From Bradyrhizobium arachidis (GTDB lineage Bacteria > Pseudomonadota > Alphaproteobacteria > Rhizobiales > Xanthobacteraceae), in NCBI RefSeq assembly GCF_024758505.1, contig NZ_CP077970.1:2232001-2296000 (forward strand): DNA of 64,000 nt, given 5' to 3'. Shown here piece after piece: positions 54,726 to 63,701 of the stretch. The first letter of the stretch is position 1; each line of letters opens with the position of its first letter. Under the pieces are notes generated by a model that worked only from the letters and a program-made list of their open reading frames with translations, searched no databases and was not told where the DNA came from. Position numbers and translations under genes: made by a program.

Positions 54726-57490
54726 CCAAGATTACGTTCGAACTCGACGGCAAGCAGGTCGAGGCCAAGCCCGGCGAGACCATCTGGCAGGTGGCAAAGC
54801 GCCAAGGCCGGGACATTCCGCATCTCTGCTACTCGCCCGAGCCCGACTATCGCCCCGACGGCAATTGCCGCGCCTGCATGGTCGAGATCGAAGGCGAGCG
54901 CGTGCTCGCCGCGTCCTGCAAGCGCACGCCCTCCGTCGGCATGAAGGTGAAGACCGAGTCCGCGCGCGCGACTGCTGCGCAAAAAATGGTGATGGAGCTG
55001 CTCGTCGCCGACCAGCCCGCGCGCGAGACCTCGCACGATCCGGAGTCGAAATTCTGGAACTGGGCCGAGAAGACCGGCGTCACCGAGAGCCGTTTCCCCG
55101 CCGCGGAGCGCTGGGCAACCGACGCCAGTCATCCGGCGATGCGCGTCAATCTCGATGCCTGCATCCAGTGTGGCCTGTGCGTGCGTGCCTGCCGCGAGGT
55201 CCAGGTCAACGACGTCATCGGCATGGCTTATCGTAATCACGATTCAAAAATCGTGTTCGACTTCGACGATCCCATGGGTGAATCCACCTGCGTCGCCTGC
55301 GGCGAATGCGTGCAGGCGTGCCCGACCGGCGCGCTGATGCCGGCGGTGATGCTGGACGACAAGCAGACCCGCGTCACCTATGCCGACAAGAAGGTCGACT
55401 CGCTCTGCCCGTTCTGCGGCGTCGGCTGCCAGGTCACCTATCAGGTCAAGGACGAGAAGGTGATCTATGCGGAAGGCCGCGACGGCCCCGCCAACCGCAA
55501 TCGTCTGTGCGTGAAAGGCCGCTTCGGCTTCGACTACATCCACCATCCGCATCGCCTGACCAAGCCGCTGGTGCGGCTGCCGAACGCGAAGAAGGATTCC
55601 AACGACCAGGTCGATCCGGCCAATCCCTTCACCCATTTCCGCGAGGCATCGTGGGAAGAGGCGCTGGACATCGCGGCCAAGGGTCTGGTGAAGATCCGCG
55701 ACACAAATGGCGTCAAGGCGCTTGCCGGCTTCGGCTCCGCGAAGGGCTCGAACGAAGAGGCGTATCTGTTCCAGAAGCTGGTGCGCACCGGCTTTGGCTC
55801 CAACAATGTCGATCACTGCACCCGGCTGTGCCACGCCTCGTCGGTGGCCGCGCTGTTCGAAGGCCTGAGCTCGGGCGCGGTGTCGGCGCCGTTCGCGGCC
55901 GCAATGGACGCCGAGGTCATCATCGTGATCGGCGCCAACCCGACCGTGAACCATCCGGTCGCCGCAACCTTCATCAAGAACGCGGTCAAGCAGAACGACG
56001 CAAAGCTGTTCGTCATGGACCCGCGCCGGCAGACACTGTCGCGTCATGCCACCAAGCATCTCCAGTTCAAGCCCGGCTCCGACGTCGCCATGCTGAACGC
56101 GATGATCAACACGATCATCACCGAGGGCCTGACCGACGATCAATACATCGCCGGCTACACCGAGGGCTTTGACGAGCTCAAGGAGAAGATCAAGGAGTTC
56201 ACGCCGGAGAAGATGGAGGCGATCTGCGGCATCCCGGCGCAGACGCTGCGCGAGGTGGCGCGGACCTATGCGCGTGCCAAGTCGTCGATCATCTTCTGGG
56301 GCATGGGCATCAGCCAGCACATCCACGGCACCGACAATGCGCGCTGCCTGATTGCGCTGGCGTTGATCACCGGCCAGGTCGGCCGTCCCGGCACCGGCCT
56401 GCATCCGTTGCGCGGCCAGAACAACGTGCAGGGCGCCTCCGATGCCGGCCTGATCCCGATGTTCCTGCCGGACTACCAGCCGGTGGGCCGTGTCGATCTG
56501 CGCGGCAAGTTCGAGGAGAACTGGCAGAAGAGCCTCGATCCGGTGCGCGGCCTGACCGTCGTCGAGATCATGAACGCGATCCACGCCGGCGAGATCAAGG
56601 GCATGTATATCGAGGGCGAGAATCCCGCGATGTCCGACCCTGATCTGCAGCATGCGCGCCAGGCGCTCGCCATGCTCGATCATCTCGTGGTGCAGGATCT
56701 CTTCGTCACCGAGACTGCGTTCCACGCCGACGTCATCCTGCCGGCCTCGGCCTTCGCGGAGAAGGACGGCTCCTTCACCAACACCGATCGCCGCGTGCAG
56801 CTCGCGCGCCAGGTGATCAAGCCGCCCGGCGACGCGCGACAGGATCTCTGGATCATCGAGGAGATCGGCAAGCGGATGGGGCTGCCCTGGAATTATGCGG
56901 GCCCCGGCGAGGTCTTCACCGAGATGGCGGAGTTGATGCCGTCGCTGAAGAACATCACCTGGGAGCGCCTCGTGCGCGAGGGTGCCGTGACCTATCCGGT
57001 CGACGATCCCAACAAGCCGGGCAACGAGATCATCTTTACCACGGGATTCCCGACCGAGAGCGGCCGCGGCAAGATTGTGCCGGCAAAGGTCATTCCGCCG
57101 GACGAGGTACCCGACGACGAATATCCGATGGTGCTCTCGACCGGCCGCGTGCTCGAACACTGGCACACCGGTTCGATGACGCGGCGTGCCCAGGTGCTCG
57201 ACCAGATCGAGCCGGAAGCGGTCGCTTTCATGAATCCGAAGGACATGCGCAAGAAGCAGCTTTCGCTCGGCGATTTCATTCGCCTCGAAACCCGCCGCGG
57301 CGCGGTCGAGGTCAAGGTCCGCTCCGACCGCGACGTGCCGGAGAACATGGTGTTCATGCCGTTCTGTTACGCGGAGGCGGCGGCGAATTTGCTGACCAAC
57401 CCGGCGCTCGATCCCTTTGGCAAGATCCCGGAGTTCAAGTTCTGCGCGGCCAGGGCAGAACGCGCCGAGATGCGGGACGCGGCGGAGTAG
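54722..57490 (+). CDS. fdwA: Formate dehydrogenase alpha subunit, bis-MGD enzyme
   Basis: Catalytic subunit oxidising formate to CO2, 922 residues. An N-terminal [2Fe-2S] domain (Cys36, 49, 52, 66) is followed by [4Fe-4S] motifs at 147-157, 190-200 and 229-263 (CPFCGVGCQ). The Mo/W ligand is Cys370 in HCTRLCH, followed by the proton-relay His371. Further motifs are GMGISQHIHG, RPGTGLHPLRGQNNVQGASD and LEHWHTGSMTRR of the cofactor domain. No FdsC or FdsD gene follows; FdhD and tungstate uptake are encoded elsewhere in the window. Whether W or Mo is used is not decided by sequence alone. Confidence 0.94.
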   Translation: MTKITFELDGKQVEAKPGETIWQVAKRQGRDIPHLCYSPEPDYRPDGNCRACMVEIEGERVLAASCKRTPSVGMKVKTESARATAAQKMVMELLVADQPARETSHDPESKFWNWAEKTGVTESRFPAAERWATDASHPAMRVNLDACIQCGLCVRACREVQVNDVIGMAYRNHDSKIVFDFDDPMGESTCVACGECVQACPTGALMPAVMLDDKQTRVTYADKKVDSLCPFCGVGCQVTYQVKDEKVIYAEGRDGPANRNRLCVKGRFGFDYIHHPHRLTKPLVRLPNAKKDSNDQVDPANPFTHFREASWEEALDIAAKGLVKIRDTNGVKALAGFGSAKGSNEEAYLFQKLVRTGFGSNNVDHCTRLCHASSVAALFEGLSSGAVSAPFAAAMDAEVIIVIGANPTVNHPVAATFIKNAVKQNDAKLFVMDPRRQTLSRHATKHLQFKPGSDVAMLNAMINTIITEGLTDDQYIAGYTEGFDELKEKIKEFTPEKMEAICGIPAQTLREVARTYARAKSSIIFWGMGISQHIHGTDNARCLIALALITGQVGRPGTGLHPLRGQNNVQGASDAGLIPMFLPDYQPVGRVDLRGKFEENWQKSLDPVRGLTVVEIMNAIHAGEIKGMYIEGENPAMSDPDLQHARQALAMLDHLVVQDLFVTETAFHADVILPASAFAEKDGSFTNTDRRVQLARQVIKPPGDARQDLWIIEEIGKRMGLPWNYAGPGEVFTEMAELMPSLKNITWERLVREGAVTYPVDDPNKPGNEIIFTTGFPTESGRGKIVPAKVIPPDEVPDDEYPMVLSTGRVLEHWHTGSMTRRAQVLDQIEPEAVAFMNPKDMRKKQLSLGDFIRLETRRGAVEVKVRSDRDVPENMVFMPFCYAEAAANLLTNPALDPFGKIPEFKFCAARAERAEMRDAAE

Positions 57491-57536
57491 GTGCTCCGCG
57501 GCTGCTTGGCGGCACGGCGCCCGCCAACCCCTCGCT

Positions 57537-57663
57537 GTCGTCCTGGCGAAGGCCAGGACCCATACCGCGTGATCTATCGATCGCGGACGGTCTCAGTGCC
57601 GAACGACGAGTCTTCGCCAAACCCTTCCCTGGGGTAGTGGGTCCTGGCGTTCGCCAGGACGAC
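57537..57663. repeat. REP-like intergenic palindrome
   Basis: GTCGTCCTGGCGAAGGCCAGG and CCTGGCGTTCGCCAGGACGAC form long arms around a loop with smaller stems. A third family of dispersed repeats, separating formate dehydrogenase from ybaK. It may terminate the fdh transcript. Confidence 0.8.
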
Positions 57664-57708
57664 ATCGGTGCGCTTCGCTCCTCGCAGCGACGGTGGTAAA
57701 CGTGCCCC

Positions 57709-58182
57709 ATGTCCAAAGTCACTCCCGCCACACGGGCACTCACCGCTGCCGGTGTCGCATTCACTGTCCACAGCTATGACTACGATCCCGACGCCGAGAG
57801 CATCGGGCTCCAGGCCGCGTCCGCGCTCGGCGAAGATCCGGCGCGCGTGTTGAAGACGCTGATGGCATTGGTCGACGGCAAGCCGGTCTGCGTGATCGTG
57901 CCATCGGACCGGGAAGTCTCGATGAAGAAGCTCGCGGCCGCCATCAGCGGCAAGTCGGCGCAGATGATGAAGCCGGCGGAGGCCGAGCGCGTCACCGGCT
58001 TCAAGGTCGGCGGCATCAGCCCGTTCGGGCAGCGCCGTCCCGTTAAGACCGTGATCGATCAGAGCGCGCTGGCGTATGATCAGGTCTATGTGAATGGCGG
58101 CCAGCGCGGCTTGCAGGTGCGCCTCAACCCGAGCGATGTGCGCGATGTGCTGAAGGCGGTGGCGGCTGACGTGATCGCCTGA
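57709..58182 (+). CDS. ybaK: Cys-tRNA(Pro)/Cys-tRNA(Cys) deacylase, YbaK family
   Basis: Editing enzyme that hydrolyses mischarged Cys-tRNA. The 157-residue protein has the YbaK pattern: VLKTLMALVDGKPVCVIVP, a conserved Lys in SMKKLAAAISGKSAQMM and the KVGGISPFGQRRPVKTVID stretch. The length is normal. It stands alone between the formate dehydrogenase repeat and the convergent HupE/UreJ-like gene. Confidence 0.92.
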   Translation: MSKVTPATRALTAAGVAFTVHSYDYDPDAESIGLQAASALGEDPARVLKTLMALVDGKPVCVIVPSDREVSMKKLAAAISGKSAQMMKPAEAERVTGFKVGGISPFGQRRPVKTVIDQSALAYDQVYVNGGQRGLQVRLNPSDVRDVLKAVAADVIA

Positions 58183-58192
58183 CCACGGCCAC

Positions 58193-59251
58193 TTATCCGA
58201 GAAAAACCCGCTCGATCAGCCAATAGGTGCCCATCACGGCCGCCGCGATCGAGGCGATGCGTGGCGTCAGCGTGGCGCCGCGGCCGCGCGACAGCAGCGT
58301 CAGGAGCGGCAGCGCGATCACGACGAAGACGAGCTGGCCGATCTCGACCCCGGCGTTGAAGCCGACCAGCGCGCGGACCAGCGCTGCACCCTTCAGATCG
58401 ATCTCGCCGAGCGCGGCGGCAAAGCCGAGCCCGTGCACGAGGCCGAAGCCAAAGCTCCACATCCAGCGTCGCCGGTCGGGCGCAGCCGAGATCAGGTTCT
58501 CCAGCGCCACCCAGATGATGGTGGCGGCGATCAGCGGTTCGATGATGCGATCGGGAATGTTGACGAGCCCAAGCGCGGCCAGCGTCAGCGTCACGCTGTG
58601 AGCGAGCGTGAAGGCCGTGACGATCTTGACCACGCTGAGGAAGCCGCGTGCTCCTGCCAGCAGCGCGAGCAGGAACAGCAAGTGATCGTAACCTGTCAAA
58701 ATATGCTCGATGCCAAGCTTGATGAAATCGAGCCAGCCGGTCGCGACCGGGCGGCTGATGTCGATGCTTTCGTTGCGCGAGGTCTCGCCGAACACGACCT
58801 GCCGCTCGCCGCTCGCGGTGCGGATGTTGGCGAGTGCCTGATAGTGCTCGCCGAGGAAGGTGCCCCAGTCGTCGGCGACGGTGAGACGGCCGTGCTCGCC
58901 GCTGCATGTGAAGTCGATCTCGACATTGCCGCGGGCGTCGTTGGTGCTGCTACCGCCGGCGATGCGCACGCCGCCGGCCTTGCAGGGCGCGCCGCCGAGA
59001 TCGATCCTGACGCTGCGGCGGGCCTGATCTGCCACCGTGTCGATGGCGGCGCGGTCGCCATTGGCGGCGGCGCTCAACAGCAGCGCCGAGCCGTTGGGAA
59101 TCTCGGGCAAGGCAACGGCGAGGGTGTAAGTCAGGCGGTCGCCGACGAGATCGATGCGGACAAGTCCGATGGTCGTCGCGTGAGCCAGCAGTTCCGTGCA
59201 GAAGAACAGCGCCAGGAGGCCCGTTATCCAACGTGCGAAGCGCGGCGTCAT
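58193..59251 (-). CDS. HupE/UreJ-family membrane protein, extracytoplasmic extension
   Basis: A Sec leader (residues about 1-22, start at 59251 after GGGGAAAC) and an extracytoplasmic domain of about 150 residues (with Cys pairs in GGAPCKAGG and IDFTCSGEH) precede about seven membrane helices. The core LGIEHILTGYDHLLFLLALLA and FTLAHSVTLTLAALGLVNIP, with GFGLVHGLGFAAAL, is the HupE/UreJ-2 signature containing His residues typical of nickel/metal permeases. Alone here, with no hydrogenase or urease genes, so its metal is unknown. Confidence 0.88.
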   Translation of the reverse strand: MTPRFARWITGLLALFFCTELLAHATTIGLVRIDLVGDRLTYTLAVALPEIPNGSALLLSAAANGDRAAIDTVADQARRSVRIDLGGAPCKAGGVRIAGGSSTNDARGNVEIDFTCSGEHGRLTVADDWGTFLGEHYQALANIRTASGERQVVFGETSRNESIDISRPVATGWLDFIKLGIEHILTGYDHLLFLLALLAGARGFLSVVKIVTAFTLAHSVTLTLAALGLVNIPDRIIEPLIAATIIWVALENLISAAPDRRRWMWSFGFGLVHGLGFAAALGEIDLKGAALVRALVGFNAGVEIGQLVFVVIALPLLTLLSRGRGATLTPRIASIAAAVMGTYWLIERVFLG

Positions 59252-59335
59252 GGCAGTTTCCCCAAACGACCAGATCGTAACTCGCCGCGCCACGAAATGA
59301 GAAGCCCCGGGGATTGGCCCGGGGCTTCGGTTGGT

Positions 59336-60307
59336 TCAGCGATAAAGGTCCATCGCCTCGGGATAGTAGTGGAATCCCTCGCCGGTCTTGGCGATATGGC
59401 CGACGCCCGGCCACGCATAGTGATACGCCATCACCGGAATCTTCTGGGTGGCGATCATGTCCAGCAACTTGACCCGGGTTTCGGCGGCCTGGGCCGGATC
59501 GGTGTCGTACGAGAACTGCATCCGCGGCTTTTCCAGCAGCAGGATCGGATGGTGGGTGAGATCGCCGAGGAACGCGAACGACTTTCCGTTCGACGTGACG
59601 ACGAAGATGGTATGGCCGATCGTGTGGCCGGGAGCTGCGATCGCCTGCACGCCGGGCAGGAATTCCTGGCCGTCCTTGTAGAACACCAGGCGGTCGCGGA
59701 TCGGCAGCAGGTTCTTGCGGGCGTGAAGGACGAAATCCTTCAGCGGACCGCCGATCTTGCTTTCATCGGTCCAGAAGTCGAAATCGCTCTGGGCGATGTA
59801 ATATTGCGCGTTGGGGAACAGCACCTTGCCGTCCTCGCCCACGACGCCGCCGATATGGTCGATATGGGCGTGGGAGAACACCACCGCGTCGATGTCCTCC
59901 GGCTTGATGCCGGCTTCCTTCATGCTCTTCTGCTGACGTCCCGTGGTCGGGCCGAAGGCTTTCGAAGTGCCCATGCCGGTGTCGAACAGGATGAGCTTGT
60001 CGCCGGTGTTGACGATCGGGGAATTCTGTTCGAGCACGACGTTCTCGGGCGACAGGAAATTGTCGGAGAGCATCTTCTTCACGGCGTCATCGGGCACGCC
60101 GATGAAGGTGCCCTTGGGAGGTCCGAGCGGAAGAGGTCCGTCGGAGACGACGGTGACTTCGGCGTTGCCGAGATCAAAGCGGTAGAAATAACTGGGCTGC
60201 GTGCCGAGCTTGGGCGCTTTCGCGAGCACGGTCTCGCCGAGCATGGTCGTTGCACCGAGGCCGGCACCGAGAGCCAGCACGGACCGTCGCGTCACGTTCG
60301 ATGTCAT
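59336..60307 (-). CDS. Exported MBL-fold metallo-hydrolase
   Basis: A Tat-type leader (NVTRRSVLALGAGLGATTM, ending VLAKA near 31) exports a metallo-beta-lactamase fold. The zinc site is HxHxDH at His146, His148, Asp150, His151 (FSHAHIDHIGG), with GHTIGHT and an Asp in FLGDLTHHP. Typical substrates in this group include lactones, phosphotriesters and thioesters. The 323-residue length matches periplasmic members. Terminates upstream of a short hairpin-like sequence before the HupE-like gene. Confidence 0.9.
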   Translation of the reverse strand: MTSNVTRRSVLALGAGLGATTMLGETVLAKAPKLGTQPSYFYRFDLGNAEVTVVSDGPLPLGPPKGTFIGVPDDAVKKMLSDNFLSPENVVLEQNSPIVNTGDKLILFDTGMGTSKAFGPTTGRQQKSMKEAGIKPEDIDAVVFSHAHIDHIGGVVGEDGKVLFPNAQYYIAQSDFDFWTDESKIGGPLKDFVLHARKNLLPIRDRLVFYKDGQEFLPGVQAIAAPGHTIGHTIFVVTSNGKSFAFLGDLTHHPILLLEKPRMQFSYDTDPAQAAETRVKLLDMIATQKIPVMAYHYAWPGVGHIAKTGEGFHYYPEAMDLYR

Positions 60308-60585
60308 GCGTCTTCCTCCACTTTTCTTGTGCAGTGTGAAACTTGCTTAGGCAGGTGGGTCTCGATCTCGATCGAGCAACCACAGGCTGCGCTCACTTTT
60401 GGTTGCAGGCAAGGAGAATTACTTGCCCCAAAGTTGGGAAACTTTGCGGCGACGAAATAATTCGCGACGCAGAAAATGCGTGCGTGACGCGGCGCTCTTG
60501 CGACGGTGGTCGTCCACTGCTCAAGTAGGAACGTGAATGGGGTGGGCGCGTTTCGCATTCTTCCCATCTCTGAGGAGAAACCGGC

Positions 60586-61467
60586 ATGTCTGACGCAATC
60601 GGATTCATCGGCCTCGGCGTCATGGGCGAGCCGATCTGCCGCAATCTCGTGCGCAAGAGCGGCCGCAAGGTTTTGGCCTTCGATCTCGCGGCCGAGCCGC
60701 TGGCACGAATAGCTGCGGAAGGCGCGACGGCCGCTAGCTCGCTGGCCGAGCTCGTGAGCGGCAGCGAAACGATTTTCCTGTGCCTGCCGAGCGCAAAACA
60801 CGTGCTGTCCGTCTTCGACGGCATTTTGCCGACGATCCGCGACGGCCAAACCGTGATCGATCTCGGAACCTCCGATGTCGCGATGACCCGCGACTTTGCC
60901 CGGCGCCTTGCCGAGACGGGCGCGCTCTGGATCGACGCGCCGATCGCGCGCACCCGGCAGGCGGCGCAGGACGGCACGCTCAGCGTCATGGTCGGTGCGA
61001 CGGCCGAACAATTCGCCGCCGTCGAGCCGCTGATCCGGCATTTTGCCACCGACGTCACGCTGTGCGGCCGCACGGGAGCGGGGCAGGTGACCAAGATTCT
61101 CAACAACATGGTGCTGTTCGAGACGGTCAACGCGCTCGCGGAAGCCGTCGCGATCGCCAGGCACAGCGGCGTCGAACCAAAGCTTCTGTTGGAGACGTTG
61201 TCGAAGGGCTCGGCCGACAGTTTTGCGCTGCGCAATCACGGCATGAAGGCAATCGTCCCGGACGAGTTTCCGCTACGCGCCTTCTCGACGGAATATGCGC
61301 TGAAGGATCTCACCTACGCACTCTCGCTTGGCGCGCAGGCCGGCCTCGACTTGCGCGGGGCTGCGCTGATCCGCTCCATTTTCGAGGAGGCGATCGGCAA
61401 GGGGATGGGCGATGCCTACTTCCCTGTGATCGCAAGGCTGATCGATCCGCCGCGCTCGGCCGGCTGA
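60586..61467 (+). CDS. NAD(P)-dependent beta-hydroxyacid dehydrogenase
   Basis: 3-hydroxyisobutyrate-dehydrogenase-like oxidoreductase, 293 residues. The Rossmann motif GFIGLGVMGEP is at the N-terminus, LWIDAPIARTRQAAQDGTLS at the substrate loop, and the catalytic Lys lies in GAGQVTKILNNM. Substrates in the family include hydroxyisobutyrate, tartronate semialdehyde and related acids. GAGGAG precedes the ATG. Convergent with the GntR gene, whose regulon it may share. Confidence 0.9.
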   Translation: MSDAIGFIGLGVMGEPICRNLVRKSGRKVLAFDLAAEPLARIAAEGATAASSLAELVSGSETIFLCLPSAKHVLSVFDGILPTIRDGQTVIDLGTSDVAMTRDFARRLAETGALWIDAPIARTRQAAQDGTLSVMVGATAEQFAAVEPLIRHFATDVTLCGRTGAGQVTKILNNMVLFETVNALAEAVAIARHSGVEPKLLLETLSKGSADSFALRNHGMKAIVPDEFPLRAFSTEYALKDLTYALSLGAQAGLDLRGAALIRSIFEEAIGKGMGDAYFPVIARLIDPPRSAG

Positions 61468-61478
61468 CGAGCCGGCCG

Positions 61479-62156
61479 CTATTGCTTCTGCAACAGCTTG
61501 AGCCGGCAGCGCAGTGCCTCGCGGATGTGTTCGCGCGCCAGCTTTTCCGCCTTGTCGCCGTCGCGCGCCGCGATGGCGTTGATGATGGCCTGGTGTTCCC
61601 GGTGGCTGGTCGAGGGCCGGCCGGTGACGGTGAAGGTGGTGGGGCCGAGCAGGGCGATCCAGTCCTGCAACTCCCGCGACGCATTGTCGAGATAGCGGTT
61701 GCGGGCGGCGCGGCAGATCGCTTCGTGGAAGGCGCGGTTGAGCCGGGCCATCTCGGCGGCGTCGGTGGCGTCGGTGAAGGCCTGCTCGATATCCGAGAGC
61801 GCCTCGACCTCGGGCTTTGAAGCATGTTCCGAGGCGAGCCGGGCGGCTGCGCCTTCCAAAATTTCCCGCATGGCGTAGAGCTCAAGCACCTCGGAGATGT
61901 CGAGGTTGCGGACGATGAGGCCGCGCCCGCCGGCCGGCTCGACGAAGCCGCGCGCGGCCAGCCGGCCGAGCGCTTCCCGAACCGGGGTGCGGCTGACCTT
62001 GAGCCGCTGCGCGACCTCTTCCTCGCGCAGGCGGTCGCCGGCGCGATAGTGGCCTGCCTGCATTGCCTCGCAGAGCGAGCGGAACACGGCCTCGCCGAGC
62101 GCCATGCCTGAGCCGCGCGAAATCGAGCCGATCGCCTTTGCCGGACGCTTTGCCAT
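61479..62156 (-). CDS. GntR-family (FCD) transcriptional regulator
   Basis: The start at 62156 (MAKRPAKAIG) is preferred over 62282, which lies in promoter DNA. Winged helix at about residues 20-85 (GDRLREEEVAQRLKVSRTPV, then REALGRLAARGFVEPA), then an FCD ligand domain with the metal-binding residues of LYAMREILEG, NRAFHEAICRAA and HREHQAIINAI. FCD regulators commonly sense carboxylic acids. Divergent from tcuA, so likely regulator of tricarballylate use. A palindrome at 62221 fits as its site. Confidence 0.92.
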   Translation of the reverse strand: MAKRPAKAIGSISRGSGMALGEAVFRSLCEAMQAGHYRAGDRLREEEVAQRLKVSRTPVREALGRLAARGFVEPAGGRGLIVRNLDISEVLELYAMREILEGAAARLASEHASKPEVEALSDIEQAFTDATDAAEMARLNRAFHEAICRAARNRYLDNASRELQDWIALLGPTTFTVTGRPSTSHREHQAIINAIAARDGDKAEKLAREHIREALRCRLKLLQKQ

Positions 62157-62220
62157 GTTGTCCCTTCGCCGGGCGCAGCCTCTCCATGCAAAAGGGGCGC
62201 TTGCGGAGCTAATGTATATC

Positions 62221-62232
62221 TTTGTATACAAA
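62221..62232. promoter_or_regulatory. TTTGTATACAAA palindrome, candidate GntR operator
   Basis: A perfect 12-bp palindrome in the 153-bp region between the divergent GntR and tcuA genes. TGTATACA cores are typical of FCD-type GntR operators. An imperfect TGTATA half-site lies 8 bp upstream of it. Confidence 0.65.
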
Positions 62233-62309
62233 CGTGTGCAAGAGCGCCCGTTGACGGCAGCCTGGTAACGTCGAATGCTCAAGCGACTGGAATCCTCGAG
62301 GCAGACGGC

Positions 62310-63701
62310 ATGAACGGCAAATACGACGTGCTGGTGATCGGCGGCGGCAATGCAGCGCTGTGCGCGGCGATATCAGCGCGGCGCGGCGGCGCCTCCGTCC
62401 TCGTGCTCGAAGGCGCGCCAAAATTCTACCGCGGCGGCAATACGCGCCACACCCGCAACATGCGTTGCGCCCACGATGCGGCGACCGAGATCTTGACCGG
62501 CCCTTACACGGAAGAAGAGTTCTGGAAGGACCTGCTGCTGGTCACCGGCGGGCAGACCGATGAAGAACTCGCCCGCCACATGATCCGGGAGTCCAAGGAC
62601 ATCCTGAACTGGATCGTGGAGCAGGGCGTGCGCTGGCAGCCCTCGCTCGGGGGCACGCTGAGCCTGGGGCGCACCAACTCCTTCTTCCTCGGCGGCGGCC
62701 GCGCGATGCTGAACGCGCTGTATCTCACTGCTGAAGCGCTGGGCGTCGACATCGAATATGACGCTGAAGTCACCGACCTCGTGATCGAGGACGGCATGTT
62801 CCTCGCCGCGCGCGTCAAGCGGCCGATCGAGGGCGCGACCGAGATTCGCGCCACGTCGCTGGTCGCAGCCGCCGGCGGTTTCGAGGCCAACATCGAATGG
62901 CTGAAGCAGTATTGGGGCGAGGCCGCCGATAATTTCCTGATCCGCGGCACGCCCTATAATCGCGGCTCGATCCTGAAGATGCTGCTCGACAAGGGCGTGC
63001 AGGAGGTCGGCGATCCCACCCAGTGCCACGCGGTCGCAATCGACGCCCGCGCGCCAAAGTTCGACGGGGGCATCATCACGCGGCACGATTCGGTCGTATT
63101 CGGCATTGTGGTCAACAAGCACGCGCAGCGCTTCTACGACGAGGGCGAGGACATCTGGCCGAAGCGCTACGCGATCTGGGGCAGGCTCGTGGCGGCGCAG
63201 CCTGACCAGATTGCCTATATCATCTTCGACTCGACTGTGGTCACGTCCTTCATGCCGACGCTGTTCCCGCCGATCGCGGGCGCGACCGTTGCCGAGCTCG
63301 CCGGCAAGCTGACGCTCGACTCGGCCGCGCTGGAAAAGACCATCACTGATTTCAACGCCGCGGTACGCCCCGGCACGTTCGATCACACCATCCTCGACGA
63401 TTGCGTGACCGAAGGCATCACCCCGCCGAAAACGCATTGGGCGCGGCGCATCGAGACGCCGCCTTATCTTGCTTATCCGGTCAGGCCCGGCATCACCTTC
63501 ACCTATCTCGGCACGCGCGTGACCAAGGAGGCGCGGATGCTGATGAAGGATGGCAGGCTAGCGGCCAACATGTTCGCGGCCGGCGAGATCATGGCAGGCA
63601 ACGTGCTGGGCAAGGGCTATGCGGCCGGCATGGGCATGACCATCGGCAGCGTGTTCGGGCGCATCGCAGGACGGGAAGCGGCAAAGCATGCACGGAACTA
63701 G
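62310..63701 (+). CDS. tcuA: FAD-dependent tricarballylate dehydrogenase
   Basis: Oxidises tricarballylate to cis-aconitate. The 463-residue flavoprotein begins with GGGNAALCAAISARRGGASV (FAD Rossmann), followed by FYRGGNTRHTRNMRCAHDAA, an active-site stretch conserved in TcuA, and ends with AGEIMAGNVLGKGYAAGMGM typical of the fumarate-reductase-like superfamily. It overlaps the tcuB start by 14 bases, as expected for the tcuAB pair. Transcribed away from the GntR regulator. Confidence 0.93.
   Translation: MNGKYDVLVIGGGNAALCAAISARRGGASVLVLEGAPKFYRGGNTRHTRNMRCAHDAATEILTGPYTEEEFWKDLLLVTGGQTDEELARHMIRESKDILNWIVEQGVRWQPSLGGTLSLGRTNSFFLGGGRAMLNALYLTAEALGVDIEYDAEVTDLVIEDGMFLAARVKRPIEGATEIRATSLVAAAGGFEANIEWLKQYWGEAADNFLIRGTPYNRGSILKMLLDKGVQEVGDPTQCHAVAIDARAPKFDGGIITRHDSVVFGIVVNKHAQRFYDEGEDIWPKRYAIWGRLVAAQPDQIAYIIFDSTVVTSFMPTLFPPIAGATVAELAGKLTLDSAALEKTITDFNAAVRPGTFDHTILDDCVTEGITPPKTHWARRIETPPYLAYPVRPGITFTYLGTRVTKEARMLMKDGRLAANMFAAGEIMAGNVLGKGYAAGMGMTIGSVFGRIAGREAAKHARN

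Noticed and set aside
55244..57166. 640-codon open frame on the minus strand
   Set aside because: Lies wholly antisense to fdwA, which has complete family motifs; long antisense frames are expected at this GC content.
58433..60460. 675-codon open frame on the plus strand
   Set aside because: Crosses two real minus-strand genes (HupE-like and MBL-fold) and their intergenic region; no ribosome site or domain.
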